Shown piece by piece: positions 9,412 to 19,483 of a stretch of 64,000 bases of DNA. The notes below the pieces were generated by a model. That model made no database searches, was not told the DNA's origin, and saw only the letters and a program-made list of their open reading frames with translations. The stretch spans positions 62,001-126,000 of the forward strand of contig JAIXYO010000066.1 in the NCBI GenBank assembly GCA_027490215.1. The letters are read 5' to 3'. The position numbers and the translations under genes are program-made. Positions within the stretch are counted from its first letter, which is position 1. Each line of letters starts with the position of its first letter. The stretch is from Rubrivivax sp. Its GTDB lineage: Bacteria; Pseudomonadota; Gammaproteobacteria; Burkholderiales; Burkholderiaceae_C.

Positions 9412-12117
9412 ATGTCCGCAATGCCTGATCAACCTGTCGGCGATGCCGTCAATGACACCGACGCACAGGAAACCCGTGAGTGGCTGGACGCGTTGTCCGG
9501 CGTCATCGCAGGTGAAGGTCCGGAGCGCGCTCATTTCCTGCTGGAACAACTGCTGGAGCACGCACGCCAGAACAGCATCGACATGCCGTTTTCGGCCAAT
9601 ACCGGCTACATCAACACGATCGAGCCCGAAGAGGAGCAGCGCAATCCAGGCAACCTCGAACTCGAAGGTCGACTGCGCGCCTACATGCGTTGGAACGCCA
9701 TGGCGATGGTGGTCAAGGCCAATCGCTTGCACCCAGCCGACGGCGGCGACCTCGGCGGCCACATCAGCAGCTTTGCCTCGCTGGCGCACATGTTCGACGC
9801 AGGTTTCAATCATTTCTGGCACGCCGAGAGCGAGGGCCACGGCGGCGATTGCCTGTACATCCAGGGCCACAGTTCCCCCGGCGTCTACGCCCGCGCTTTC
9901 ACGGAAGGGCGGCTGACCGAAGAACAACTGTTGAACTTCCGTCAGGAAGGTGCTGGCAAGGGCCTCAGCAGCTATCCGCACCCCAAGCTGATGCCCGAGT
10001 TCTGGCAGTTCCCCACGGTATCCATGGGCCTGGGGCCCTTGATGGCGATCTATCAGGCGCGCTTCCTCAAGTATCTGCATGCCCGCGGCATCGCCGACAC
10101 CGCCAACCGCAAGGTCTGGGTGTTCTGCGGCGACGGCGAGATGGACGAGCCTGAAAGCCTGGGCGCCATCGGCCTGGCGGCGCGCGAGAAGCTTGACAAC
10201 CTGATCTTCGTCGTCAACTGCAATCTGCAGCGTCTGGACGGACCGGTGCGCGGCAACGGCAAGATCATTCAGGAACTGGAAGGCGAGTTCCGCGGTGCGG
10301 GCTGGAACGTCATCAAGCTGATCTGGGGCAAGGAATGGGACGGCCTGCTGGCCAAGGACAAGGACGGTGCCCTTCGCAAGATCATGATGGACACGCTCGA
10401 CGGCGATTACCAGGCCTTCAAGGCCAACGACGGTGCCTTCGTCCGCAAGCACTTCTTCGGACGCGACCCGCGCACGCTGGAGATGGTGGCCAGGTTGTCC
10501 GACACCGAGATCTGGAACCTGCGCCGCGGTGGCCACGACGCGGGCAAGGTCTACGCCGCCTTCCACGCTGCGAATTCCCACAAGGGGCAGCCCACCGTGC
10601 TGCTGGTGAAGACGGTGAAGGGTTGGGGCATGGGCGAAGCGGGTGAAGGCAAGAACACCGCGCACCAGACCAAGAAGCTCACCGATGACGACATCCGCCG
10701 CTTCCGCGACCGCTTCAACATCCCGATCCCCGACGCCGATCTGCCGAGCATTCCGTTCTACAGGCCGGCTGACGACACGCCTGAGATGAAGTACCTGCAC
10801 GAGCGGCGCCAAGCCCTCGGTGGCTACCTGCCCAAGCGCCGCGCGAAGGCCGACGAGCAGTTCACCGTACCACCGCTGGAGACCTTCAAGGCGGTGCTCG
10901 AGCCTACCGCTGAAGGTCGCGAGATCAGCACTACGCAGGCTTATGTCCGCTTCCTGAACACGCTGCTGCGCGATGCGGCACTCGGCCCGCGAGTGGTGCC
11001 AATCCTGGTCGATGAGGCGCGTACCTTCGGCATGGAAGGCCTGTTCCGCCAGATCGGCATCTACAACCCTGCAGGGCAGAAGTACACGCCGGTCGACAAG
11101 GACCAGGTGATGTACTACCGCGAGGCCGAGAACGGCCAGATCCTGCAGGAGGGCATCAACGAAGCTGGTGGCATGGGCAGCTGGATCGCCGCGGCGACGA
11201 GCTATTCGACGAACAACCGGATCATGATTCCGTTCTACGTCTACTACTCGATGTTCGGCTTCCAGCGCATCGGCGACATGGCCTGGGCGGCCGGCGACAT
11301 GCAAGCGCGGGGCTTCCTGCTCGGCGGCACCAGCGGCCGCACCACACTGAACGGCGAAGGCCTGCAGCACGAAGACGGCCACAGCCACATCCTGGCCGGC
11401 ACCATTCCAAACTGCATCAGCTACGACCCGACCTTCGCCCACGAGGTGGGTGTGATCCTTCACCATGGCTTGAAGCGCATGGTCGAGCAGCAGGAAAACA
11501 TCTATTACTACATCACATTGCTCAACGAGAACTACGCGATGCCGGGCCTGAAGGCCGGCACCGAAGAGCAAATCATCAAGGGCATGTACCTGCTGCAGGA
11601 GGGCGCCAAGAAGAAGCTGCGCGTCAACCTGCTGGGCAGCGGCACCATCCTCCGCGAGAGCATCGAGGCGAAGAAGCTGCTCGAAGCGGAGTGGGGCGTG
11701 TCCGCCAATGTCTGGAGCTGCCCGAGCTTCAACGAGCTGACCCGTGAAGGCCAGGACGTTGAGCGCTGGAACCTGCTGCACCCCACGGCAGAAGCCAAGG
11801 TGGCTTATGTCACCCAGCAACTGGCCGCGCATGCCGGGCCGGTGGTGGCGAGCACCGACTACATGAAGAACTACGCGGAGCAGATCCGCGCATTCATGCC
11901 CAAGGGCCGCACCTACAAGGTGCTGGGCACCGACGGCTTCGGCCGCAGTGATTTCCGCAGCAAGCTGCGCGAGCACTTCGAGGTGAATCGCCACTACATC
12001 GTGGTGGCCGCGCTCAAGGCACTCAGTGACGAAGGATCGGTGCCGGCAGCGAAGGTGGCCGAGGCCATTGCGAAGTACGGTATCGATACCGACAAGATCA
12101 ATCCCCTTTACGCATAA
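9412..12117 (+). CDS. aceE: Pyruvate dehydrogenase E1 component (homodimeric type)
   Basis: A 901-residue thiamine-diphosphate enzyme that decarboxylates pyruvate and acetylates E2 lipoate. The ThDP/Mg2+ motif is visible as [17 protein letters not shown] through [11 protein letters not shown], and the length matches E. coli AceE (887). The ATG at 9412 follows a ribosome site (CTGGAGA). An in-frame ATG 16 codons upstream is less likely. It is first of three genes, with 20 bases to aceF. The 171-base gap to the divergent sensor kinase should hold its promoter, but I could not pick one out. Confidence 0.96.
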   Translation: MSAMPDQPVGDAVNDTDAQETREWLDALSGVIAGEGPERAHFLLEQLLEHARQNSIDMPFSANTGYINTIEPEEEQRNPGNLELEGRLRAYMRWNAMAMVVKANRLHPADGGDLGGHISSFASLAHMFDAGFNHFWHAESEGHGGDCLYIQGHSSPGVYARAFTEGRLTEEQLLNFRQEGAGKGLSSYPHPKLMPEFWQFPTVSMGLGPLMAIYQARFLKYLHARGIADTANRKVWVFCGDGEMDEPESLGAIGLAAREKLDNLIFVVNCNLQRLDGPVRGNGKIIQELEGEFRGAGWNVIKLIWGKEWDGLLAKDKDGALRKIMMDTLDGDYQAFKANDGAFVRKHFFGRDPRTLEMVARLSDTEIWNLRRGGHDAGKVYAAFHAANSHKGQPTVLLVKTVKGWGMGEAGEGKNTAHQTKKLTDDDIRRFRDRFNIPIPDADLPSIPFYRPADDTPEMKYLHERRQALGGYLPKRRAKADEQFTVPPLETFKAVLEPTAEGREISTTQAYVRFLNTLLRDAALGPRVVPILVDEARTFGMEGLFRQIGIYNPAGQKYTPVDKDQVMYYREAENGQILQEGINEAGGMGSWIAAATSYSTNNRIMIPFYVYYSMFGFQRIGDMAWAAGDMQARGFLLGGTSGRTTLNGEGLQHEDGHSHILAGTIPNCISYDPTFAHEVGVILHHGLKRMVEQQENIYYYITLLNENYAMPGLKAGTEEQIIKGMYLLQEGAKKKLRVNLLGSGTILRESIEAKKLLEAEWGVSANVWSCPSFNELTREGQDVERWNLLHPTAEAKVAYVTQQLAAHAGPVVASTDYMKNYAEQIRAFMPKGRTYKVLGTDGFGRSDFRSKLREHFEVNRHYIVVAALKALSDEGSVPAAKVAEAIAKYGIDTDKINPLYA

Positions 12118-12137
12118 GAAAACCGGAGAGAGAAGAC

Positions 12138-13802
12138 ATGGCCACGGTAGAAGTCAAGGTGCCGGATATCGGCGACTTCAAGGATGTCGAGATCATTGAG
12201 TTGCTGGTCAAGGTGGGCGACACGGTCGCCGTCGACCAGTCCCTGCTGACGGTGGAGTCGGACAAGGCGTCGATGGAGATCCCCTCGTCGCATGCCGGCG
12301 TGGTGAAGGAGATGAAGGTCAAGCTTGGCGACAAGGTCGGCCAGGGCGTTCTGGTCCTGCTGCTGGAGTCAGCGGGTGCGGCAGCGCCTGCCGCGGCACC
12401 GGCGACCGCCTCGGCTGCCGCACCTGCAGCGGCGCCCGCCCCAGTGGCTGCAGCCGTCGCGGCGCCCGCGGTGGCTGCAGCGTCCGTCGGTCCGGTCGAG
12501 GTGCGCGTGCCCGACATCGGCGACTTCAAGGAAGTGGCTGTGATCGAGGTCTTCGTCAAGCCGGGCGACAGCGTGAAACTCGAGCAGAGCCTGATCACGG
12601 TCGAGAGCGACAAGGCATCGATGGAGATCCCGTCGTCCCATGCCGGCGTGGTCAGCGAACTGAAAGTCAAGGTGGGCGACAAGGTGAAGGAGGGCTCGTT
12701 GATCGCTCTCCTGCAAGGTGTCGCCAGTGCGCCTGCAGCAGCGGCGGTTGCTGCTGCGCCTGCTCCGGCCCCTGCGCCAGCGGCAGCGCCCGCTGTGGTT
12801 GCGCAAGTGGTTGCCTCCGCTCCAGCGCCAGCCGCTGCCATGCCAGCCCATGATCCGACAGCGCCCAAGGGCGCGCTGCCCCACGCGTCGCCGTCGGTGC
12901 GACGATTCGCGCGTGAGCTCGGCGTGCCGCTGCATGAGGTGGTGGGCACGGGACCGAAGGGTCGCATCACGCAGGACGACGTGCAGGGCTTCGTCAAGCG
13001 CGTGATGGCTGGCAGCATCGTCACGGCGGCGCAGAAGAGCGCGGCGCCCGCTGGCGATGGTGGCAGCTTCCCCGGACTGCTGGCCTGGCCAAAGGTCGAT
13101 TTCGCCAAGTTCGGGCCCATCGAGCGCAAGGACCTGAGCCGCATCCAGAAGATCAGCGGTGCCAACCTGCACCGCAACTGGGTGCTGATCCCGCACGTTA
13201 CCAATCACGAAGAAGCCGACATCACCGACCTGGAGGCCTTCCGTGTGGCCACCAACAAGGAAAACGAGAAGTCGGGCGTCAAGGTGACGATGCTCGCTTT
13301 CATGATCAAGGCGACAGTGGCCGCGCTGAAGAAGTTCCCGCAGTTCAATGCCTCGCTCGATGGCGAGCAGATCGTGCTCAAGAACTACTTCCACATCGGT
13401 TTCGCTGCCGACACGCCGAATGGTCTGGTCGTGCCGGTGATCAGGGATGCCGACAAGAAGGGCATCTTCGAGATCAGCGCCGAGATGAGCGACCTCGCCA
13501 AGAAGGCGCGCGACGGCAAGCTCAGCCCGGCCGACATGACCGGTGGCTGCTTCAGCATCAGCAGCCTGGGTGGTATCGGCGGGCGGTACTTCACGCCGAT
13601 CATCAATGCGCCGGAAGTCGCCATCATGGGCGTGTGCAAGAGCAGCATGGAGCCACGTTGGGATGGCAAGCAATTCGTGCCGCGACTGATCCTGCCGCTC
13701 AGCCTGAGCTGGGACCACCGCGTGATCGACGGCGCCGCTGCCGCACGCTTCAATGTCTACTTCGCATCGCTGCTGGCGGATTTCCGCCGGATCGTGCTCT
13801 GA
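12138..13802 (+). CDS. aceF: Dihydrolipoamide acetyltransferase (PDH E2), two lipoyl domains
   Basis: A 554-residue E2. Two lipoyl domains (about 1-78 and 118-195), each with the lipoylated Lys in [12 protein letters not shown], are joined by long Ala/Pro-rich flexible linkers. A peripheral-subunit-binding domain (about 250-290, [11 protein letters not shown] and [13 protein letters not shown]) comes next. The C-terminal acyltransferase domain carries the catalytic HRVIDG motif. It forms the core of the complex, passing acetyl groups to CoA. It sits between aceE and lpd in one operon. Confidence 0.96.
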   Translation: MATVEVKVPDIGDFKDVEIIELLVKVGDTVAVDQSLLTVESDKASMEIPSSHAGVVKEMKVKLGDKVGQGVLVLLLESAGAAAPAAAPATASAAAPAAAPAPVAAAVAAPAVAAASVGPVEVRVPDIGDFKEVAVIEVFVKPGDSVKLEQSLITVESDKASMEIPSSHAGVVSELKVKVGDKVKEGSLIALLQGVASAPAAAAVAAAPAPAPAPAAAPAVVAQVVASAPAPAAAMPAHDPTAPKGALPHASPSVRRFARELGVPLHEVVGTGPKGRITQDDVQGFVKRVMAGSIVTAAQKSAAPAGDGGSFPGLLAWPKVDFAKFGPIERKDLSRIQKISGANLHRNWVLIPHVTNHEEADITDLEAFRVATNKENEKSGVKVTMLAFMIKATVAALKKFPQFNASLDGEQIVLKNYFHIGFAADTPNGLVVPVIRDADKKGIFEISAEMSDLAKKARDGKLSPADMTGGCFSISSLGGIGGRYFTPIINAPEVAIMGVCKSSMEPRWDGKQFVPRLILPLSLSWDHRVIDGAAAARFNVYFASLLADFRRIVL

Positions 13803-14050
13803 GCCCAAGGAGCACGACATGGCAATCATTGACGTGAAGGTCCCGGACATCGGTGACTTCAAGAGCGTGGCAATCATCGAGTTGCTGGTGAAGCCCGGCG
13901 ATGTGGTCAAGGCCGAGCAGAGCCTGATCACGGTGGAGAGCGACAAGGCCTCGATGGAAATCCCGTCCTCGGCGGCAGGCGTCGTCAAGGAGTTGAAGGT
14001 CAAGATCGGCGACAAGGTCGGCGAGGGATCTGTGATCCTGTCGCTCGAGT
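12138..14050 (+). repeat. Three homologous lipoyl-domain coding segments (aceF x2, lpd x1)
   Basis: Segments at about 12138-12375, 12495-12720 and 13819-14050 encode lipoyl domains sharing [22 protein letters not shown] and GDKV. The DNA around the lipoyl-lysine codon is nearly the same in all three, consistent with duplication and ongoing homogenisation. Ala/Pro linkers separate the copies. Confidence 0.85.
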
Positions 14051-15603
14051 CGACGGCGGCCGCTGCGCCATCGCCCGCTCCCGCTGCGGCGGCTCCAGTG
14101 GCCGCTGCGCCATCGCCTGCCCCAGCGGTTTCGGCAGCAGCGCCGCAGGCGTCAAGCTACGCCGGCGGCGCCGACGTCGAGTGCGACCTGCTCGTGCTCG
14201 GCGCCGGCCCTGGCGGCTACTCGGCTGCCTTCCGTGGCGCCGATCTGGGCTTGAAGACTGTGCTGGTGGAGCGCTTCCCCACATTGGGCGGCGTCTGCCT
14301 GAACGTCGGCTGCATCCCGAGCAAGGCGCTGCTGCATGTCGCGTCTGTGATGGACGAGGTCACTCACTTCGCGGATCTGGGCATCACTTTCCAGAAGCCT
14401 GAAGTCGACCTGGGCAAGCTGCTGGCGCACAAGAACAAGGTGGTCGGCAAGCTCACGGGTGGTCTGGCCGCGATGGCCAAGATGCGCAAGGTGACGGTGG
14501 TGAATGGGGTGGGCGAGTTCGCCGATCCTTTCCACCTCAAGGTCACGGGCGCCGACGGCAAGGTCCAGACGATCAAGTTCAAGAACGCGATCATTGCGGC
14601 GGGTTCCGAGGCGGTGAAACTGCCTTTCCTTCCCAAGGACGACCCACGCATTGTCACCAGCACCGGCGCACTCGAGTTGCGCCAGAAGCCTGAGCGCATG
14701 CTCGTGATCGGTGGCGGCATCATCGGCCTGGAGATGGGCACGGTGTACAGCACCCTCGGCGCGCGGCTGGATGTCGTTGAGATGCTCGATGGCCTCATGC
14801 AGGGCGCCGACCGCGACCTGGTGAAGGTCTGGCAGAAGATGAACGCACACCGCTTCGACAAGCTGATGCTGAAAACCAAGACCGTGGGCGCCGAGGCAAC
14901 GGCTGATGGCATCAAGGTTCAGTTCGAAGGTCTGGATGGCACCAAGAGCGAGGGCGTCTATGACCTCGTGCTGCAGGCCGTGGGGCGGACGCCGAACGGC
15001 AAGAAGCTCGGTGCCGACAAGGCGGGCGTGATCATCGGTGACCGCGGCTTCATCCCTGTCGACGTGCAGATGCGCACCAATGTCCCGCACATCTTCGCGA
15101 TCGGCGACATCGTCGGCCAGCCGATGCTGGCGCACAAGGCCGTGCATGAGGCCCATGTGGCCGCCGAAGTGGCCGCTGGTGACAGCAAGGCACAGTTCGA
15201 CGCGCGGGTGATCCCCAGCGTCGCTTACACCGATCCCGAAGTGGCCTGGGTGGGCCTCACCGAAGACGAGGCCAAGGCCAAGGGCATCCCGGTCAAGAAG
15301 GGCCTGTTCCCGTGGACGGCTTCAGGCCGCGCGATTGCCAACGGCCGCGACGAGGGCTTCACCAAGCTGCTGTTCGACGACAGCCCGGAAGCCCACGGCC
15401 ACGGTCGCATCCTGGGCGGTGGCATCGTTGGTACTCACGCGGGCGACATGATCGGCGAGGTGGCGCTGGCCATCGAGATGGGTGCCGATGCCGTTGACAT
15501 CGGCAAGACCATCCATCCGCATCCCACGCTGGGAGAAAGCATCGGCATGGCCGCCGAGGTGGCACACGGCAGCTGCACTGATTTGCCGCCTGTGCGGCGC
15601 TGA
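13819..15603 (+). CDS. lpdA: Dihydrolipoyl dehydrogenase (E3) with N-terminal lipoyl domain
   Basis: A 594-residue fusion. A lipoyl domain (residues 1-78, Lys in [12 protein letters not shown]) and an Ala/Pro linker precede the FAD/NAD disulfide oxidoreductase. That part shows the FAD site ([14 protein letters not shown]), the redox-active pair in [13 protein letters not shown], the NAD motif ([12 protein letters not shown]) and the C-terminal HPHPTLGES active-site loop. The enzyme reoxidises dihydrolipoate with NAD+. The ATG at 13819 follows an AAGGAG site 16 bases after aceF. Lipoylated E3 is known in Ralstonia, Neisseria and relatives. Confidence 0.95.
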   Translation: MAIIDVKVPDIGDFKSVAIIELLVKPGDVVKAEQSLITVESDKASMEIPSSAAGVVKELKVKIGDKVGEGSVILSLESTAAAAPSPAPAAAAPVAAAPSPAPAVSAAAPQASSYAGGADVECDLLVLGAGPGGYSAAFRGADLGLKTVLVERFPTLGGVCLNVGCIPSKALLHVASVMDEVTHFADLGITFQKPEVDLGKLLAHKNKVVGKLTGGLAAMAKMRKVTVVNGVGEFADPFHLKVTGADGKVQTIKFKNAIIAAGSEAVKLPFLPKDDPRIVTSTGALELRQKPERMLVIGGGIIGLEMGTVYSTLGARLDVVEMLDGLMQGADRDLVKVWQKMNAHRFDKLMLKTKTVGAEATADGIKVQFEGLDGTKSEGVYDLVLQAVGRTPNGKKLGADKAGVIIGDRGFIPVDVQMRTNVPHIFAIGDIVGQPMLAHKAVHEAHVAAEVAAGDSKAQFDARVIPSVAYTDPEVAWVGLTEDEAKAKGIPVKKGLFPWTASGRAIANGRDEGFTKLLFDDSPEAHGHGRILGGGIVGTHAGDMIGEVALAIEMGADAVDIGKTIHPHPTLGESIGMAAEVAHGSCTDLPPVRR

Positions 15604-15612
15604 GGATCTTGC

Positions 15613-17010
15613 TTACGCGTGGCGCAGGGCATCCACGATGTTCATGTGCGCTGCGCGTGAGGCGGGCAGGATCGCAGACAGCGCGGCCACGATCACCAGG
15701 CCGACTGCACTGACCAGCATCAGCCCATGTTCGCCATGCAGGCTCACGGCCAGTGGCGTGGCCTCAATGCGGCCTGGGGCGATCCATGTCAGGCCGAGCT
15801 GATTGATGAGCCATGCGATGCCTAGCGCCGTGCCAATCCCGAGCACGGCGCCAAAGCAGCCAAGGACAACGCCTTCCGTGAGGAACATCGCCTTGATCCC
15901 TTTCTGCCGAAGGCCGATCGCGCGCAAGGTGCCGATCTCGACCGTGCGCTCGATCACTGCCATGCTCATCGTGTTGCTGACGGTGAACAACACGATCGCG
16001 CCGATCAGCATGGAAATGAAACCAAAGATCGATGCAAACATCGCCAGCGCTTGACCGTAATACGGGTTCAGCGTCTCGTAGTCGAACACCGCCAGCGGTT
16101 CGTCCTTCAGCGTTGTCCTCAAGATCTGGTCCAGCCGTTCTCTGGCTGCCGGAATCTGGGAGGTGTGATGCAACTGCAGCACGATGGCGGTGACCTGCGC
16201 AGGGCCGGCGCCATAGATCAGCTTCTGGGCCTGGGACAGGTGCAGTCCCACATAGACATCGTCCAGTTCTTTCAATCCCTGGAACTCGGCCCGCACGACA
16301 TCGACAGAGGCCACATTGGGGGCGCCGCGCGCGTTGCCGGCCAAAAGCTCAATGCGTTGTGCACCGTTTACCGATCGAACGGCTTGTGGCATCGATGCAG
16401 TTCCTGTCAGGTCCGCAATGTCGCTGGGTAGATCGGCGCCTTGCGGCTCGATCTTGGGCGCAGCAGCTGCGCAATCAGGCACTTTCAACGCAGTACAGAG
16501 TTCCAGCACGCGGGCGACGCCCGTCCCGATCACTGCTGAATCTCGATCGGTGTCCGTCAGCGACAAATGTCGAGACAGGATGCGCATTCCGTAGTCGTTC
16601 CATGCGCGCATCCGATTCTGGTCTTCGACCACCACACCGTTGACGAGGACCGTGCGTGAAACGCCAGCCGCGAAATTGCCCGCGACGCCTCCGAACTGTA
16701 GTGTTGGCGTCACCACCACCAGCAGCGGTGCGAGCACGGGATCTTGCTTGATGGTGGATACGATCCGTTCGTAAGACGCTATTCCATAGGCTGTCGGGTT
16801 GCCACTGCCCAGCCGAAAGTAGTCTTGGTTTTGGACCTGGAGATGCCCCGTGCGTCGCACGAACTCCGATTGCAGGCCGTACCGGATGTCCGTGACGTAC
16901 CCGCCGAACAGCAGCACCGCCACCAGACCCAGCACCATCGCGATCAGGGTCATCAGAGACCGCCGCCGATTGCGCAGCAGATTGCGCCAAGCCAACGTCA
17001 GTGTTCTCAC
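15613..17010 (-). CDS. FtsX/MacB-family ABC transporter permease, no ATPase alongside
   Basis: A 465-residue membrane protein in the LolE/MacB/FtsX layout. One transmembrane helix near residues 18-40 follows WRNLLRNRRRS, then a large extracytoplasmic domain (about 45-325), then three C-terminal helices (about 330-355, 375-400 and 430-455). The motif ERTVEIGTLRAIGLRQKGI between helices is the FtsX-family cytoplasmic coupling segment. Such permeases export or extract lipoproteins, lipids or peptides with a separate ATPase, which is absent here. It is divergent from the acyl-amino-acid synthase gene and convergent with lpdA (9-base gap). The substrate is unknown. Confidence 0.78.
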   Translation of the reverse strand: MRTLTLAWRNLLRNRRRSLMTLIAMVLGLVAVLLFGGYVTDIRYGLQSEFVRRTGHLQVQNQDYFRLGSGNPTAYGIASYERIVSTIKQDPVLAPLLVVVTPTLQFGGVAGNFAAGVSRTVLVNGVVVEDQNRMRAWNDYGMRILSRHLSLTDTDRDSAVIGTGVARVLELCTALKVPDCAAAAPKIEPQGADLPSDIADLTGTASMPQAVRSVNGAQRIELLAGNARGAPNVASVDVVRAEFQGLKELDDVYVGLHLSQAQKLIYGAGPAQVTAIVLQLHHTSQIPAARERLDQILRTTLKDEPLAVFDYETLNPYYGQALAMFASIFGFISMLIGAIVLFTVSNTMSMAVIERTVEIGTLRAIGLRQKGIKAMFLTEGVVLGCFGAVLGIGTALGIAWLINQLGLTWIAPGRIEATPLAVSLHGEHGLMLVSAVGLVIVAALSAILPASRAAHMNIVDALRHA

Positions 17011-17204
17011 GATCGCACCCTTTGCATGTCCGAACTAGGCAAGCCGCCGTCGATTCAAACATGCTAGCGGTTCCCAATGGCGCAGGAACAGCGCGGCTGT
17101 GGCCGGCCATTTCCACACCGCGCGCTGCGGAATCACTTGTACTATCCAAACAGCCTTGGCCTCGTCGTTCCGCACTGCAGCGACGGCCACCCGGCAGATC
17201 GCCC

Positions 17205-18560
17205 ATGACAGATTCCTCGGAAGCTCGCCAGACACGACGCATGCCGCAACTCGCCCGTGCCGCATTGAGCGGACTGCCGCGCGAGACGCGCTTTGCGCTG
17301 TATCGACGCATGGCTGACTGCAACCCCAACCCCGACCCTCGGTTGACGCTCGGCATTGCTGCGACGCAACATGAGCTTGAAGGCTGCTTTTCACTGCTGC
17401 ATGAAGCTTACGTGGCCAGTGGCTTCATGAAGCCAGACCCCTCTGGCCTGCGTGTGACTCCGTACCACGCATTGCCAACCACCACCACGTTGTTCGCCAA
17501 GTTCGACGAGCAGATTGTTGGCACGCTCTCCATCATCCGTGAAGGCGTGTTCGGTTTTCCCATGCAGTCGGCGTTCGACTTGACGGCCGTGCGAGCGCAG
17601 CCAGGTCGCATCGCCGAAATCTCGGCACTCGCGGTTCATGCTGAGTTCCGCGACGCCAGTGGAACGATCCTGTTCCCGCTGATGAAGTTCATGTACCAGT
17701 ACTGCACCGAGTACTTCGACACCCGCCATCTCGTCATTGCGGTCAATCCGAAGCACATCGAGATGTATGAATCACTGCTGTTCTTCCAGCGGCTGGAGGC
17801 TGATGTCGTCAACAGCTACGACTTTGCCAACGGCGCACCAGCTGTCGGTGCCACGCTGGACCTGCAGGCGGCGCCGCAGAAGTTTTACGAGGCCTATGAA
17901 GGACGCCGGCCCAACAAGAATCTGCATCACTACTTCACCAAGGTTTCGCTGCCGAACATCAAGTTTCCAGCGCGCACCTACTACACGACCAATGATCCTG
18001 TCATGTCGCCCGCGTTGCTCGATCACTTCTTCAACCAGCAAACTCGGGTCTTTGAGCAACTCGACCAAAGGCGTCGCCGGTTGCTGAAGGCGATCTACCA
18101 TGAAGACAGCTACCGCGCCGTGTTACCGACGGTTCAAGACGAATCGGCCATCCGGGAATCCTTGCGACGACATCGACGCTATTCGCTCAAGTGTCCTGCC
18201 ACGCTCACACTCGATCATCAGGGCGGCGATCAAGCGGTGGCGCTGGAGGTCATTGACGCGTCGCTCAACGGATTTCTCGCTCGCGCTGCAGTTTCACTCC
18301 CGGATCGGGCACGAGGTCAAGTCAGCATTCACCTGGGTGCAGGGCTGATTGCCACTGCCGAGGCGGTGGCCGTCCGAAGCATCATCGCCAAAGGCGGCCC
18401 CTACTTCGGGTTTCGTATCGACAATCCCGACGTGGATTGGCGCCGCAAGATCGAGAGCATGGACGAGCACCACACTGAGCCGGGCGGCCTGTCGCGCACG
18501 AGCGAGGTCGCCGATGCCTCACAGGAGTGGTCGGTTCACGACGCAGAACCTGGCAATTGA
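17205..18560 (+). CDS. FeeM-like N-acyl amino acid synthase fused to a PilZ domain
   Basis: A 451-residue protein from the ATG at 17205. In-frame alternatives lie at 17001 and 17241, and none has a strong ribosome site. Residues about 49-245 resemble the GNAT/autoinducer-synthase-type N-acyltransferases (FeeM and the PEP-CTERM-associated acyltransferases): LFAKFDEQIVGTLSII, IAEISALAVHAEFRD and HLVIAVNPKHIEMYE. Such enzymes move long acyl chains from acyl-ACP to an amino acid. Residues 321-407 form a PilZ-like domain with both c-di-GMP motifs, RRHRR (321-325) and DASLNG (351-356). The fusion suggests second-messenger control of lipid synthesis. The acyl acceptor is not known. Confidence 0.72.
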   Translation: MTDSSEARQTRRMPQLARAALSGLPRETRFALYRRMADCNPNPDPRLTLGIAATQHELEGCFSLLHEAYVASGFMKPDPSGLRVTPYHALPTTTTLFAKFDEQIVGTLSIIREGVFGFPMQSAFDLTAVRAQPGRIAEISALAVHAEFRDASGTILFPLMKFMYQYCTEYFDTRHLVIAVNPKHIEMYESLLFFQRLEADVVNSYDFANGAPAVGATLDLQAAPQKFYEAYEGRRPNKNLHHYFTKVSLPNIKFPARTYYTTNDPVMSPALLDHFFNQQTRVFEQLDQRRRRLLKAIYHEDSYRAVLPTVQDESAIRESLRRHRRYSLKCPATLTLDHQGGDQAVALEVIDASLNGFLARAAVSLPDRARGQVSIHLGAGLIATAEAVAVRSIIAKGGPYFGFRIDNPDVDWRRKIESMDEHHTEPGGLSRTSEVADASQEWSVHDAEPGN

Positions 18561-18581
18561 GCCGGCGCTACGGCTTCGATG

Positions 18582-19457
18582 TCAGCCGTTGCCCTTGAGC
18601 TTGGATCGCACCAGCATCAACAGCAGCCGCTGCAGCGGATTGTTGTTGCCGAACGGCCGCCACGTGAGCCGCAGCGTCTGTTCGTAGGCGTCAAACTGCA
18701 TCGCCCACGGAGCGGCCTTCAACGACCCTCGACCAAGTAGCACTTTCAACGCAGCGGTACCCATCAGGCCTGCGCACAGATCACAGGCCATCATCGTCGA
18801 GGGCCCTCGCATCTCGGTGAAGTTGACGGCCTCCGCGGCGACGAGATAGCGGCGCTGCAACATGGCCGGTGACAACCCGGCGATGAAGCGGGCGTACTGC
18901 TCCTGCACGGGTTGCCCTTCCAGCCGGAAGTAATCTTCGAAGCTCATGCCCTGCGGGTCGAAGTACAGCAGCGACACGCCCATGCCCAGCGGCGCGGCCG
19001 TCAGTGCCGGGATGCCACGCTCGCGACATGCGGCGAACACCATGCGCCTTGCATCGATGGCAAAGAAGTCGATCCCATCGACATACAGATCAACATCACG
19101 CAGAAACTCATCCACGTTCTCTGGCGTCACGCCTTGGCCGAATCTGCGCAACTCGGCTTCAGGGTTCACGTCCAGGGCCAACTGCGCCAGCACGTCCACT
19201 TTGGGCTGACCCAGAAAGGGCATCGAGGCACCGGCCTGCCGGTTGAAGTTGTGGACCTCGAAGTGGTCGAAATCGGCAATGTTGAACTTGGCGATACCGA
19301 GTCGGCACAAGGTCAGCAAATGGGCGCCGCCGACACCGCCAAGACCGGCAATGGCAATTCGGGCGCTGCGCAACACCGCCTGCTCAGGCTTGGTGACCCA
19401 ACCGATGTTGCGCGAGAACGCGGCCGAGTAATCGAATGAGTGATTAGAGATGTTCAA
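18582..19457 (-). CDS. ThiF/E1-like adenylyltransferase
   Basis: A 291-residue stand-alone E1-fold protein with the nucleotide-binding GLGGVGGAHLL (about residue 36), followed by the acidic/Asn stretch DFDHFEVHNFNRQ that is typical of ThiF/MoeB enzymes and contacts ATP. One CxxC (ACDLC) is visible near the C-terminus rather than the two pairs of zinc-binding MoeB/ThiF, and there is no rhodanese domain. No ATG is available near the N-terminus. A TTG at 19457, 26 bases past the methyltransferase stop, is the best start. E1-like enzymes activate carboxylates as adenylates. The substrate here is unknown. It is convergent with the FeeM-like gene. Confidence 0.75.
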   Translation of the reverse strand: MNISNHSFDYSAAFSRNIGWVTKPEQAVLRSARIAIAGLGGVGGAHLLTLCRLGIAKFNIADFDHFEVHNFNRQAGASMPFLGQPKVDVLAQLALDVNPEAELRRFGQGVTPENVDEFLRDVDLYVDGIDFFAIDARRMVFAACRERGIPALTAAPLGMGVSLLYFDPQGMSFEDYFRLEGQPVQEQYARFIAGLSPAMLQRRYLVAAEAVNFTEMRGPSTMMACDLCAGLMGTAALKVLLGRGSLKAAPWAMQFDAYEQTLRLTWRPFGNNNPLQRLLLMLVRSKLKGNG

Positions 19458-19483
19458 CCCGCAGTTTGAAGTGGCGGTGCGGA

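Noticed and set aside
9379-11994. An 871-codon open frame on the minus strand
   Set aside because: It lies wholly antisense to aceE, whose protein is a clear family match. The antisense protein has high His/Gln/Ala content typical of GC-rich shadow frames.
17017-17035. A sigma-54-like TCGCAC...TTGCAT pair before the acyltransferase gene
   Set aside because: The spacer between the two elements is two bases too short for RpoN recognition and the -24 element is imperfect.
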